From an uncultured Oscillibacter sp. (GTDB lineage: Bacteria; Bacillota; Clostridia; Oscillospirales; Oscillospiraceae): a stretch of DNA of 17,770 nt. A model generated the notes under the pieces. The model was not told the DNA's origin. It worked only from the letters and a program-made list of their open reading frames with translations, and made no database searches. The translations under genes and the position numbers were made by a program. Shown here in pieces: positions 8,078 to 15,246 of the stretch (positions are counted from its first letter, which is position 1; each line of letters begins with the position of its first letter). The stretch is taken from the NCBI GenBank assembly GCA_900542115.1, contig UQMC01000029.1, forward strand, positions 1-17,770, given 5' to 3'.

Positions 8078-9093
8078 AAAAGGAAGCGGATACGCGCTCT
8101 ATAGCGCGTATCCGCTTCCTTTTGCCGTAGGGGAACCCTCACTGCCCTAACCAGCTTCTTAGACATCCACGCGCCGTGTTTATAGCGCACCAAGGCAAAA
8201 AGCGCCGTGACCGTCCATGTCAGGCCCGTTGTCAGCCAAATGCCCCACATCCCAATGAGAGGAATCGCTGTCAGGCCAATGGCAAAGGCTACCCGCGCAA
8301 TCACCTCCACAATACCGTTCACCAGGGCATACATAGAGTCCCCTGCGCCGTTGAGCATATAGCGGAGAATCTGGACACCGCCCAACCCCATCAGGAACAG
8401 ACTGGTGATTCGGATGCCATTGGCCGCGATGGAAATAATCTCTGTATTGGTTACGGAAATGCTCATAATTGGCCGGCTGAACAGCCAAAACACTATCAAA
8501 ACTATGACGGAGACCACGGCACTGATTTTCATGGCGGCCGTCACGCCCAGCAAGACCCGCTCGTGCTTGCCGGCACCGATATTCTGCCCGGTATAGGTCA
8601 TGATGGCGGCACCCAGTGCGGAAAAGATCTGCTGCACCAGAAGCTCGATCTGCGTTGTCGCGGTGAAAGCACCGATAACGGACTCGCCAAAGTCATTGAC
8701 AATGCGCTGCAAAATGATGCTGGACACATAAATCAGGGCGTACTGTAGACCTGTCGGAACACCGACCCGCAGAGTTTTCTGTATCAATCCCTTATTGATG
8801 GCTCTATACTGAAAGGCTTGCCGAAATTGAGGAACCTTCTTAAAGGCATAGATGATGCAGGCGGCAGCGGCCAGCGCTTCAGACAGCACTGTGGCAATCA
8901 CGGCTCCGGCGATCCCTGTGTTCAGGCCCACCACAAAGAGAAGGTCCAGCGCGATATTCAGCAGACTGCATACCACCAAAAAGATCAGCGGCGTTTTAGA
9001 ATCGCCCAAAGCACGCAGAATGGAAAACGGCGTGAAATAAGCGGCCACCGCCAGCAGTCCGCCCATAAAGAAAACCAAATTTAAATTATTCAT
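8008..9093 (-). pseudogene. N-terminally truncated MATE family efflux transporter
   Basis: The reading frame (361 aa) matches MATE (MatE/NorM/DinF-like) multidrug or metabolite exporters from the middle of the first half onward. It contains the conserved FSILRALGDSKTPL segment, and then a second repeat with PTGLQYALIY, the matching second-half ILRYMLNGAGDSMYALV, and several hydrophobic helices. Intact MATE proteins have about 440-460 aa and 12 helices, so about 120 residues (the first three or more helices) are missing. An in-frame stop lies directly before the only ATG, with no good ribosome binding site. The C-terminal tail (about the last 40 residues) is encoded by the terminator hairpin and methyltransferase debris, so it is not native. 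Probably a non-functional remnant. Confidence 0.75.
8078..8123. terminator. Long hairpin, likely bidirectional terminator
   Basis: A perfect 20-bp stem (AAAAGGAAGCGGATACGCGC and its complement) with a 6-nt loop carries A-run and T-run ends, so it can terminate in both directions. It lies about 190 bp past the pyruvate carboxylase stop and at the end of the MATE gene on the other strand. The MATE open frame currently reads straight through it, which suggests the original MATE stop has been lost. Confidence 0.7.
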
Positions 9094-9189
9094 TCATGAC
9101 TTCCAACAGTGGCTTCGGCTATATTCGACCAATTAAAAAAATTACTACAAATCCAGCACCAAATCTTTTATTTATATGTCCCTCCACTC

Positions 9190-9223
9190 ATAATTGAACA
9201 AAAATTTATTTTTGTTCAATTAT
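9190..9223. repeat. 34-bp near-perfect palindrome, AT-rich
   Basis: Two perfectly complementary 16-nt arms (ATAATTGAACAAAAAT and its reverse complement) flank a 2-nt centre TT. It sits about 80 bp upstream of the TPP riboswitch promoter and about 100 bp upstream of the truncated MATE frame. With so short a loop it may act as a DNA operator or cruciform, or be a worn terminator. No function can be assigned. Confidence 0.7.
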
Positions 9224-9305
9224 ATTGATCCAACAAAATCCTGTCTTCCGCACCCGACAAACGAAATCGTACCAACACCAAACCGTTTACTTTATAAAAC
9301 AGGGA

Positions 9306-9334
9306 TTGCATTTTTTCGTCAGATATGCTTTAAT
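9306..9334 (+). promoter_or_regulatory. Promoter of the TPP-controlled transport operon
   Basis: TTGCAT (9306-9311) and TTTAAT (9329-9334) are spaced by 17 nt. The predicted transcription start falls near 9341, only a few bases before the TPP aptamer, as expected for a riboswitch leader. Confidence 0.6.
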
Positions 9335-9345
9335 AAATCCACAAC

Positions 9346-9432
9346 AACGGGGTGCCTGCGTCAGCAGGCTGAGATACGGCTGCCTTTGCCGGGACCCGCG
9401 ACCTGATTTGGGTAATGCCAACGTAGGGAAAT
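9346..9432 (+). ncRNA. TPP riboswitch (THI-box) aptamer
   Basis: All the conserved blocks occur in order: GGGGTGC at 9349, GGCTGAGATACGGC, GGGACCC, GCGACCTGATTTGGGTAATGCC and the closing CGTAGGGAA. The aptamer binds thiamine pyrophosphate. An intrinsic terminator follows 17 nt later, so the expected mode is transcription termination when TPP is plentiful. It controls the downstream binding protein, ATPase and permease genes. Confidence 0.95.
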
Positions 9433-9448
9433 AAACGGTTTGACCTAC

Positions 9449-9477
9449 GAATATGCAGTTATGCATATTCTTTTTTA
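9449..9477 (+). terminator. Expression-platform terminator of the TPP riboswitch
   Basis: An 8-bp perfect stem (GAATATGC / GCATATTC) with a 6-nt loop is followed by a run of six T. It lies between the TPP aptamer and the first structural gene. Confidence 0.9.
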
Positions 9478-9572
9478 TTGTTCGCAGCGCGCTTGGGCGC
9501 GTTTGCAGCGGCGGATCGGGGACACCACCTTCCACCGCTATAAAAAACGAATGCAGAAAAAGGAGAATGACA

Positions 9573-10700
9573 ATGAAAAACGCATTCAGCATTGCCGCGA
9601 AGCATAGCGGCAAAGGTGTCGGTATGGAGAATAAGTCTCTCACCATTGCCGACACACCATCCCTGCACACCTCCCGCACAGAGCACCGCTTCAAGCGGCT
9701 GGGAGCGTTGGGTCTCGCCGCAGCCATGGTGCTGGGGCTGACCGCCTGCGGCTCCAAGCAGGAGACGCCCGATTCCCCGGCAGCCGATGGGGCCGACCGC
9801 GAAAAGGTTGTGATCTACACCCCCACCGAGGACTATCTCATTGAATATATGCAGCAGCGGTTGGACGAGCAGTTCCCCCAGTATGACATCTCTCTGGAAT
9901 ACTACCATTCCGGCGATCTGGCGGCCAAGCTGAAAGCCGAGGGCGCCGACACCTCCTGCGATATTATTTTTGACTGCGAATACGGCTATCTGGAAAGCCT
10001 CAGCGACAATCTGGCGGTGATCGATTTCATTGACCCTGACCAGTTTGTAGAGGATATGCGCTCCCCGGACAACAAGTATATGCCTGTGGACCGCTACAGC
10101 GGCTCTGTCATTGTCCGTCCCGACCTGTTGGAGGAAAAGGGCCTGCCTATTCCCCAGAGCTATGACGATCTTTTAGCCGACGAGTACCGCGGACTGATCG
10201 AAATGCCGGACCCCACCCAGTCCTCCACCGGCTATCTTTTCCTGAAAAGCCTTGCCAACGCATGGGGCGAGGAGGAAGCTCTGGCCTACTTCGACAAGCT
10301 GGATGAAAATATCCTGCAATATACCGGCGGCGGCTCCGCACCGGTGAAAGACGCAGTGGCCGGGGAATGTGCCATCGCCCTGAGCCTGACCTTCAAGGCC
10401 GTGGACCTGATCAACGAGGGGGCCGATCTGGACATCCTGTTCTTCAAAGAGGGCGCGCCCTATACCCCTGCCGGATTGTCCATCATCGCCGGTCACGAGA
10501 CCCGGCAGCCGGTGATCGACGTTGTCACGTATTTCTACAGTGATGTGATCGACGATTACCTGAGCACCTATCTGCCCGAAAAGGTAAAGGTGGATCAGGT
10601 CAACAGCGTTGAAAATTACCCCACGGATATTCCCTACGCCGATATGTCCAACAATACGCCGGATGTGAAAGAGGCTCTGCTGGCAAAATGGGAGCATTAA
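9573..10700 (+). CDS. TPP-regulated ABC transporter substrate-binding lipoprotein (ThiB-like)
   Basis: This is an extracellular solute-binding protein of the family that includes ThiB, FbpA/AfuA and PotD, 375 aa from the chosen start. It captures the substrate for the ATPase and permease encoded next. The ATG at 9573 is chosen because AGGAG lies 7 nt upstream. Longer in-frame starts fall inside the riboswitch terminator, and the ATG at 9567 is only 1 nt from the AGGAG. A lipoprotein signal follows (LGALGLAAAMVLGLTAC, lipidated Cys near residue 59). That is unusually far in, because about 40 polar residues precede the basic HRFKR and hydrophobic core. An alternative ATG at 9624 would put Cys at 42. 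The mature part starts REKVVIYTPTEDYL, typical of the family. The TPP riboswitch points to thiamine or a precursor as ligand; this is inference. Confidence 0.85.
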   Translation: MKNAFSIAAKHSGKGVGMENKSLTIADTPSLHTSRTEHRFKRLGALGLAAAMVLGLTACGSKQETPDSPAADGADREKVVIYTPTEDYLIEYMQQRLDEQFPQYDISLEYYHSGDLAAKLKAEGADTSCDIIFDCEYGYLESLSDNLAVIDFIDPDQFVEDMRSPDNKYMPVDRYSGSVIVRPDLLEEKGLPIPQSYDDLLADEYRGLIEMPDPTQSSTGYLFLKSLANAWGEEEALAYFDKLDENILQYTGGGSAPVKDAVAGECAIALSLTFKAVDLINEGADLDILFFKEGAPYTPAGLSIIAGHETRQPVIDVVTYFYSDVIDDYLSTYLPEKVKVDQVNSVENYPTDIPYADMSNNTPDVKEALLAKWEH

Positions 10701-11473
10701 ACCCCGACAGCAAGCTCTGCGTCCTTCATTGCAGCAAGGCGTACAGCGGCCAGCCGATTCTACAGGACATCAGCTTTACCGTCCGGGATGGAGAGTTCCT
10801 CTCCATCCTGGGCCCCTCCGGCTGCGGAAAGACCACGCTGCTGCGGATTTTGACCGGTCTCGTCTCCCCTGACAGCGGCACGATTCTCAAGGATGGGCAG
10901 GACATCACCCACCTGCCGCCGGACCAACGGAAAATCGGCATCGTGTTTCAGAACTACGCGCTGTTTGAGAACATGACCGTGCTGAAAAACGTTGCTTACG
11001 CACTGCGTTTTCACGCTGCCTTCCGCGGAAAGGAAGCCGCCATGGCCAAGGACATTTTGGAGCGGGTCGGCATGGGGGACGCGCTGGACAAGTATCCCGC
11101 GCAGCTCTCCGGCGGGCAGCAGCAGAGAACGGCCATTGCCCGGACGCTGGTCATGAAGCCGGACGTCATTCTCTTTGACGAGCCCATGGCCGCGCTGGAC
11201 GCGGAAAACCGCCTGACACTGCGGGACGAGATCAAAAAGCTGCAGCACAGCTTTGACTCCACCATCCTCTATGTTACCCATGACCAGGAGGAGGCATTTG
11301 CCCTCTCCGACCGCATTATGGTTTTGGAGCAGGGCCGTATTCATCAGTTAGACACACCGGAAAACCTGCTGCATCACCCGGCGGACAGCTATGTAGAACA
11401 ATTCGTGGGGCAAAATCTGCTGCGCCGGCTGCGGGATCTACAGCAGTATACCAATATGGCGGAGGAACAGTGA
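10688..11473 (+). CDS. TPP-regulated ABC transporter ATP-binding protein (ThiQ/FbpC/PotA-like)
   Basis: This is the cytoplasmic ATPase (261 aa) of the importer. Motifs are Walker A GPSGCGKTT (42-50), Q-loop Gln88 in QNYALFENM, signature LSGGQQQR (140-147), Walker B VILFDEP (160-166) and the H-loop His in VTHDQEEA (near 198). This pattern and the Q-loop NYALF sequence are typical of the spermidine/iron/thiamine subgroup. It lacks the extra C-terminal OB-fold domain of PotA (about 350+ aa) and so resembles the shorter ThiQ-type proteins. Its start overlaps the end of the binding-protein gene by 13 nt, and the permease start follows 4 nt after its stop, so the three genes form one operon. Confidence 0.9.
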   Translation: MGALNPDSKLCVLHCSKAYSGQPILQDISFTVRDGEFLSILGPSGCGKTTLLRILTGLVSPDSGTILKDGQDITHLPPDQRKIGIVFQNYALFENMTVLKNVAYALRFHAAFRGKEAAMAKDILERVGMGDALDKYPAQLSGGQQQRTAIARTLVMKPDVILFDEPMAALDAENRLTLRDEIKKLQHSFDSTILYVTHDQEEAFALSDRIMVLEQGRIHQLDTPENLLHHPADSYVEQFVGQNLLRRLRDLQQYTNMAEEQ

Positions 11474-11477
11474 CAAA

Positions 11478-13067
11478 ATGGAGAACAAATCTACTTTTGT
11501 CAGAAATTCCGCTTGCCTGCTGCTGCTCTTTTTCGCCTGCTTTGTAGTCTGGCCGGTGGGGCGTATGTTTTCCTCGATCACCTGTCAGAGCGCTGTGGAG
11601 GTGTTTTCCTCCCCTGTTTTCCGTAAGGCGATTTGTTCTTCCCTTGTCTCCGCTTCTTTCACAACGGTCTTTTCCATGCTGTTGGCGCTCTTAATGGCGC
11701 TTTTGGTATGCAGGACCCATGCGGGCGGGGCTGTCTGGCAGGTGGTGTTCATTCTTCCCATGCTGGTCCCCTCGGTCTCGCTGGGTACAGGGCTGGTACT
11801 GCTGCTGGGGGCCAACGGCTTTTTGACCCGGCTCCTGCACCTCTCCGGCAGTATCTACGGCCTCCACGGCATTGTTTTAGGGCAGGTCCTATACACGGCC
11901 CCGGTGGCCTTTTTGCTTCTTTGCAACATTTTGCGGTATGAGGATTATACCCCCCATGAGGCGGCTATGGTGCTGGGCGTGCCTGCACGCAGCCGCTTTG
12001 CCAGTCTCACGCTGGGACATCTCCGGCGGGAGAGCATTGCCGCCGCCTTTCTGGTCTTTTCCATGGCGGTCACGGATTACGGCATCCCGCTGGCCGTGGG
12101 CGGCAAGGTGAAAACGCTGGCTACGGTTCTATATGCCAGCGTTGCCGGGCAGCAGCAATTCGGTAAAGGCTGTATCATCGGCGTCTGCCTGCTAATTCCG
12201 GCCCTGCTGGCCTTTCTCTTTGATTCCGGGCGCAGACAAAGCGCCTCCGGCACAACGCGCCGGGAATTTTTCGTCCCGCGTCGCCCGGCGGCCGACATAG
12301 CCGCCTTCTGCCTGTGCTGTGTCATCGGACTTCTATTTGTCCTGCCTATTTTAGCCTTTCTTTTCACCATGCTGTTAGAGGATTATCCGCTGCACATGGA
12401 ACTGACGCTGCGGCACATCCGGGACTGCCTGAATGCCCGGGGCGTACTGGGGTTAAAGAACTCCCTGCTGCTTTCCGCAGGCACCGCGCTGGGCGGGACA
12501 GTGATTGCGGCCTTTGCGGCGTATGCCGCGGCAAGACACCGGGGCAGCCTTGCAAGATCGGTCCATTTGCTTTCCACTCTGACGCTGTCGATTCCCGGCT
12601 TGGTGCTGGGACTTGCCTATGTGCTGGCCTTCAAGCGGACTGCGCTTTATGAGACCATGGGAATCCTGATCTTCTCCAGCATCATCCATTTCTTCACAAC
12701 GCCCTACCTGATGCTCTATCAGACCTTCGGCAAGCTGAATGCCAATCTGGAGGGCACCGGACGGGTGCTCGGAGTCCCTCCTTTCCGCCTGTTTGCAAAC
12801 GTATTTCTGCCCCAGTGTGCCGAAACGCTGCTGGATATGTTTTCCTATTTCTTTTTAAATGCCATGGTCACGATCTCGGCGGTATCGTTTCTGGCCACCG
12901 CCCAGACCCGCCCGCTTTCCATGCTGGTCACGCAGTACAGCGACCAGATCAACCCGGAGGGGGCGGCCGTTCTGTCCTTTTTTATCCTTGCCATCAACCT
13001 TTTGGTACGCGGAATCGTATTTTTACTCAAGCACCTCCTGTGTACACCGGCCCGCGCCGCGCAGTAA
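11478..13067 (+). CDS. TPP-regulated ABC transporter fused permease (ThiP/FbpB-like)
   Basis: This is an integral membrane permease of 529 aa with two binding-protein-dependent permease halves, each with an EAA-type loop. These are HEAAMVLGVPARSRF in the first half and LEGTGRVLGVPPFRLF in the second. There are about 12 hydrophobic segments. Size and duplicated layout match ThiP (about 530 aa) and FbpB. The start ATG lies 4 nt behind the ATPase stop, with GGAGG about 12 nt upstream inside the ATPase gene. It is the last gene of the operon and ends 21 nt before the stop of the converging flavoprotein gene; no terminator is visible between them. The substrate is inferred from the riboswitch. Confidence 0.9.
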   Translation: MENKSTFVRNSACLLLLFFACFVVWPVGRMFSSITCQSAVEVFSSPVFRKAICSSLVSASFTTVFSMLLALLMALLVCRTHAGGAVWQVVFILPMLVPSVSLGTGLVLLLGANGFLTRLLHLSGSIYGLHGIVLGQVLYTAPVAFLLLCNILRYEDYTPHEAAMVLGVPARSRFASLTLGHLRRESIAAAFLVFSMAVTDYGIPLAVGGKVKTLATVLYASVAGQQQFGKGCIIGVCLLIPALLAFLFDSGRRQSASGTTRREFFVPRRPAADIAAFCLCCVIGLLFVLPILAFLFTMLLEDYPLHMELTLRHIRDCLNARGVLGLKNSLLLSAGTALGGTVIAAFAAYAAARHRGSLARSVHLLSTLTLSIPGLVLGLAYVLAFKRTALYETMGILIFSSIIHFFTTPYLMLYQTFGKLNANLEGTGRVLGVPPFRLFANVFLPQCAETLLDMFSYFFLNAMVTISAVSFLATAQTRPLSMLVTQYSDQINPEGAAVLSFFILAINLLVRGIVFLLKHLLCTPARAAQ

Positions 13068-13088
13068 GGGACTTCCCTTTCCTGCCGC

Positions 13089-13790
13089 CTACTGCCACGG
13101 CTTTCTCGTGGTATACCCCTGCTCCTGCCAATAGGCATCGTCCACTGCGGACATTTTCTGCTTTCTATGCAGGAATTGATAGAGCGTAAACAGGCATTTT
13201 ACCTTGAAAGATGGGGTCAAATTCGCCGCACACCGCCGGACACGCCGGGCCGTTCGCCGGACCTTGGCTTCCGCCGATGTACGGAAGGACGCGGGCAGGT
13301 TCGTCCAATCGTAATTCCACACCTTCTGGGAGAGAATATGGGTCCGGGCAATCCCCCAGTAATCGGTGCTGTCCTTGAGCTCGCGGGTCGTTGAGCGTGT
13401 GCCGCCGCCTGCGGCTGTGTTGATGATGACCGCCTGCTTTTTCATAAAGGACAGGTCCGGGCGGTGGACCATCCAGCGGTAAGCGAAGTGGTCCAGCAGT
13501 GTTTTCATCTGCCCCGGAACGTGGAACACATACGTCGGTGCACAGAAAATGAGCAATTCGGACTGCTCCATAGCGGCAAGAATCGGGGCAAGCGCGGCAG
13601 AGCCGCCGCATTTCTGCTCCTGTCCCTTGATGCAGGCATAGCACCCCATACAGATATGGGGCATATCCTTTGGAAGCTGAAATTCAAAGAGCCGCCCGTT
13701 GTCCAAAAGCTCACAGATCAGCAGCCGGGCGAGATTGTATGTACTGGACTGCGCCCTTCTGCCAGTGGCATAAATGACGGTGATATTCAT
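13089..13790 (-). CDS. Flavodoxin-like / NADPH-dependent FMN reductase family protein
   Basis: This is a predicted FMN-binding redox protein, 233 aa from the chosen start. The N-terminus MNITVIYATGRRAQSSTYNLAR is the flavodoxin-fold first strand and phosphate-binding loop. A Cys-rich loop GCYACIKGQEQKCGG follows near 55-70, like the iron-sulfur or disulfide loop of ISF-type flavoproteins. Next come the flavin-contact segment APTYVFHVPGQMKTLLDHF and NTAAGGG. The ATG at 13790 is chosen over an in-frame ATG 33 codons upstream because a GGGGGGAAGGG ribosome binding site precedes it and the fold begins there. It lies 28 nt behind the TetR gene and is probably controlled by it. Its C-terminal third is basic and less conserved. 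The electron partner or substrate is unknown. Confidence 0.82.
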   Translation of the reverse strand: MNITVIYATGRRAQSSTYNLARLLICELLDNGRLFEFQLPKDMPHICMGCYACIKGQEQKCGGSAALAPILAAMEQSELLIFCAPTYVFHVPGQMKTLLDHFAYRWMVHRPDLSFMKKQAVIINTAAGGGTRSTTRELKDSTDYWGIARTHILSQKVWNYDWTNLPASFRTSAEAKVRRTARRVRRCAANLTPSFKVKCLFTLYQFLHRKQKMSAVDDAYWQEQGYTTRKPWQ

Positions 13791-13818
13791 ACCCTTCCCC
13801 CCCTTTTCGCACCGGTCT

Positions 13819-14463
13819 TCACCGGTGCGTTTCTTTGATTTCCGGCTTCTTTCGATCGCTGGCTTCAACCTGAGCGATAAACCGGTCAATATGTGTATTC
13901 AGCAAGGCCGACACGGGAGCTTTGTCCTCCGCACCGTCATAGATGCTGTAGAGCAGGTAGATCGGCCCATAAAACTCCAAGGCCAGCTGCATACCGGTCT
14001 TATCATCCCCTGTCAATTCCCGGAAAATCGCCGCCATATAATCAAGGGGTCCGGCTGCAAGATACTTCTGATAAAGCCGCGCAAGGGCCGGGTCCCGGTA
14101 CTGCTCCAGCGTCAGCATTTTGCGAAAATCTGCGGGAAAGGGCTCCTGTGTCCAATGGTTGAACTGCGCCGTGCTGTAGGCCAAAATCCTTTCGGCAGGC
14201 GCACTTAAATACGCCTTTGCAAACTGCACTGTCTCTGCCTGCGGCATCTGGTATTGCGCGGCCCGCTCGCGGTCCAGCTCGTTCATCCGTTCCACTATTC
14301 GGTCTAAAATTTCCTGCTTACCGGTGTAGTGCTTATATAACGCGGCCTTTGTGATTCCCAACCGCTCCGCGATCATGCTCATGGATGTTCCGAGATAGCC
14401 GTTCTGCGCGAACAATTCCAGCGCCGTTTCCAGAATCCTCTCTTTTGTCTCCACTGTTATCAT
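13819..14463 (-). CDS. TetR/AcrR family transcriptional regulator
   Basis: This is a one-component DNA-binding regulator of 214 aa, the usual TetR-family size. The N-terminal helix-turn-helix is clear: ERILETALELFAQNGYLGTS, then MSMIAERLGITKAALYKHY with the family's typical YKHY recognition helix end (about residues 10-50). The C-terminal part is helical and diverged, as expected for a ligand-binding and dimerisation domain, so the inducer cannot be guessed. The start follows a GGGGGG ribosome binding site. It is transcribed before the flavoprotein gene from a promoter that contains an inverted-repeat operator, so it probably represses its own operon until a ligand binds. Confidence 0.9.
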   Translation of the reverse strand: MITVETKERILETALELFAQNGYLGTSMSMIAERLGITKAALYKHYTGKQEILDRIVERMNELDRERAAQYQMPQAETVQFAKAYLSAPAERILAYSTAQFNHWTQEPFPADFRKMLTLEQYRDPALARLYQKYLAAGPLDYMAAIFRELTGDDKTGMQLALEFYGPIYLLYSIYDGAEDKAPVSALLNTHIDRFIAQVEASDRKKPEIKETHR

Positions 14464-14478
14464 GTCCCCCCAAAAAAG

Positions 14479-14524
14479 AAGTAACCAATCGGTAACTTAT
14501 AGTTTAGCTACCGATCGATTACTT
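14479..14524. promoter_or_regulatory. Inverted-repeat operator of the TetR operon
   Basis: Two 16-nt arms, AAGTAACCAATCGGTA (14479-14494) and TACCGATCGATTACTT (14509-14524), match as an inverted repeat at 14 of 16 positions with a 14-nt centre. Each arm is itself a partial palindrome around the ATCGG/CCGAT core, so each may hold one TetR dimer. The right arm fills the spacer between the -35 and -10 boxes, and the left arm lies over the transcription start. Confidence 0.7.
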
Positions 14525-14529
14525 GTCAA
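14501..14529 (-). promoter_or_regulatory. Promoter of the TetR-flavoprotein operon
   Basis: On the minus strand a consensus -35 TTGACA (14524-14529) and TAAACT (14501-14506) are separated by exactly 17 nt. It overlaps the inverted-repeat operator, consistent with autorepression. Confidence 0.75.
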
Positions 14530-14586
14530 GAGGCATCTGAAAATTTGCGGCAAAATCCTGTTCGTGCAGGTCATGCGTTCAGCGGC

Positions 14587-15240
14587 TTACCCGATGCCGC
14601 CCACAATGCGCTCGTAGGTGCGGGCCGTCAGACCGTACACCATGGCATACACAGCGGCAAACATCGCCAGCGTCCCCGCCGTGCAGAGGGCAAACAGCCG
14701 CGTGTCATACAGGCTGAACAGCTCCAAAATACAGCAGATCATGGGAAATGCCACTAAGATATGAAGTCCCGCTGTCAGCAGCGGCAGGAAAAATACCAGC
14801 AGAATCTGCCCCCGGATGGACAGGGCCACCTCTCCGGGGCTCATGCCTACCTGCTGCATGATTTGGTAGCGCCGCTGGTCCTCATAGCCCTCGGACACCT
14901 GCTTATAGTAAATGATGAGCACGGTGGCCAGCAGGAACAGCAGGCCCAAGAAAATTCCCAAAAACAGGAAGCCGCCGCACATGGTATAAAATTCCACCGC
15001 CATGTCCTGATGGCTCCTGACACTGAACGCCCCATCGGAAACGGCCAAAAGCGCTTCCGCGCAATTCAGCTTCTCCGCGTCTGTCCCATCTAAATCAAAG
15101 CGGAGGCGGAGACTTTTGGAAACCAAGTCCATATCTGCCAGACGGGCCGCAAAGGCATCGTCCGCTACCAGCCCAAGGGCCGCCATGTCCTCGGTCCCAT
15201 CAGAAGTGATGCTCCCTGCCGGGAATGTGTCCAGCCGGGC
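14587..15240 (-). pseudogene. C-terminal fragment of an FtsX/BceB-type ABC permease
   Basis: About 215 residues remain of a permease related to the bacitracin/lantibiotic exporter BceB or other FtsX-like proteins, which normally have 600-670 aa. Visible parts are a helix (FLFLGIFLGLLFLLATVLIIYY), the family cytoplasmic loop KQVSEGYEDQRRYQIMQQVG, two further helices (LLVFFLPLLTAGLHILVAF and the terminal FALCTAGTLAMFAAVYAMVYG) and a natural end TARTYERIVGGIG. The frame stays open upstream of the first ATG (15186) to about 15345, but from about 15247 the DNA is clearly integrase coding on the opposite strand, so the junction is near 15241-15247. No partner ATPase is in the window. It is a broken gene. 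Confidence 0.75.
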
Positions 15241-15246
15241 CTTAAC

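Noticed and set aside
9453..9572. Upstream start of the TPP-regulated binding protein
   Set aside because: The frame is open, but the start lies within the riboswitch terminator and has no ribosome binding site; AGGAG before 9573 is the convincing start signal.
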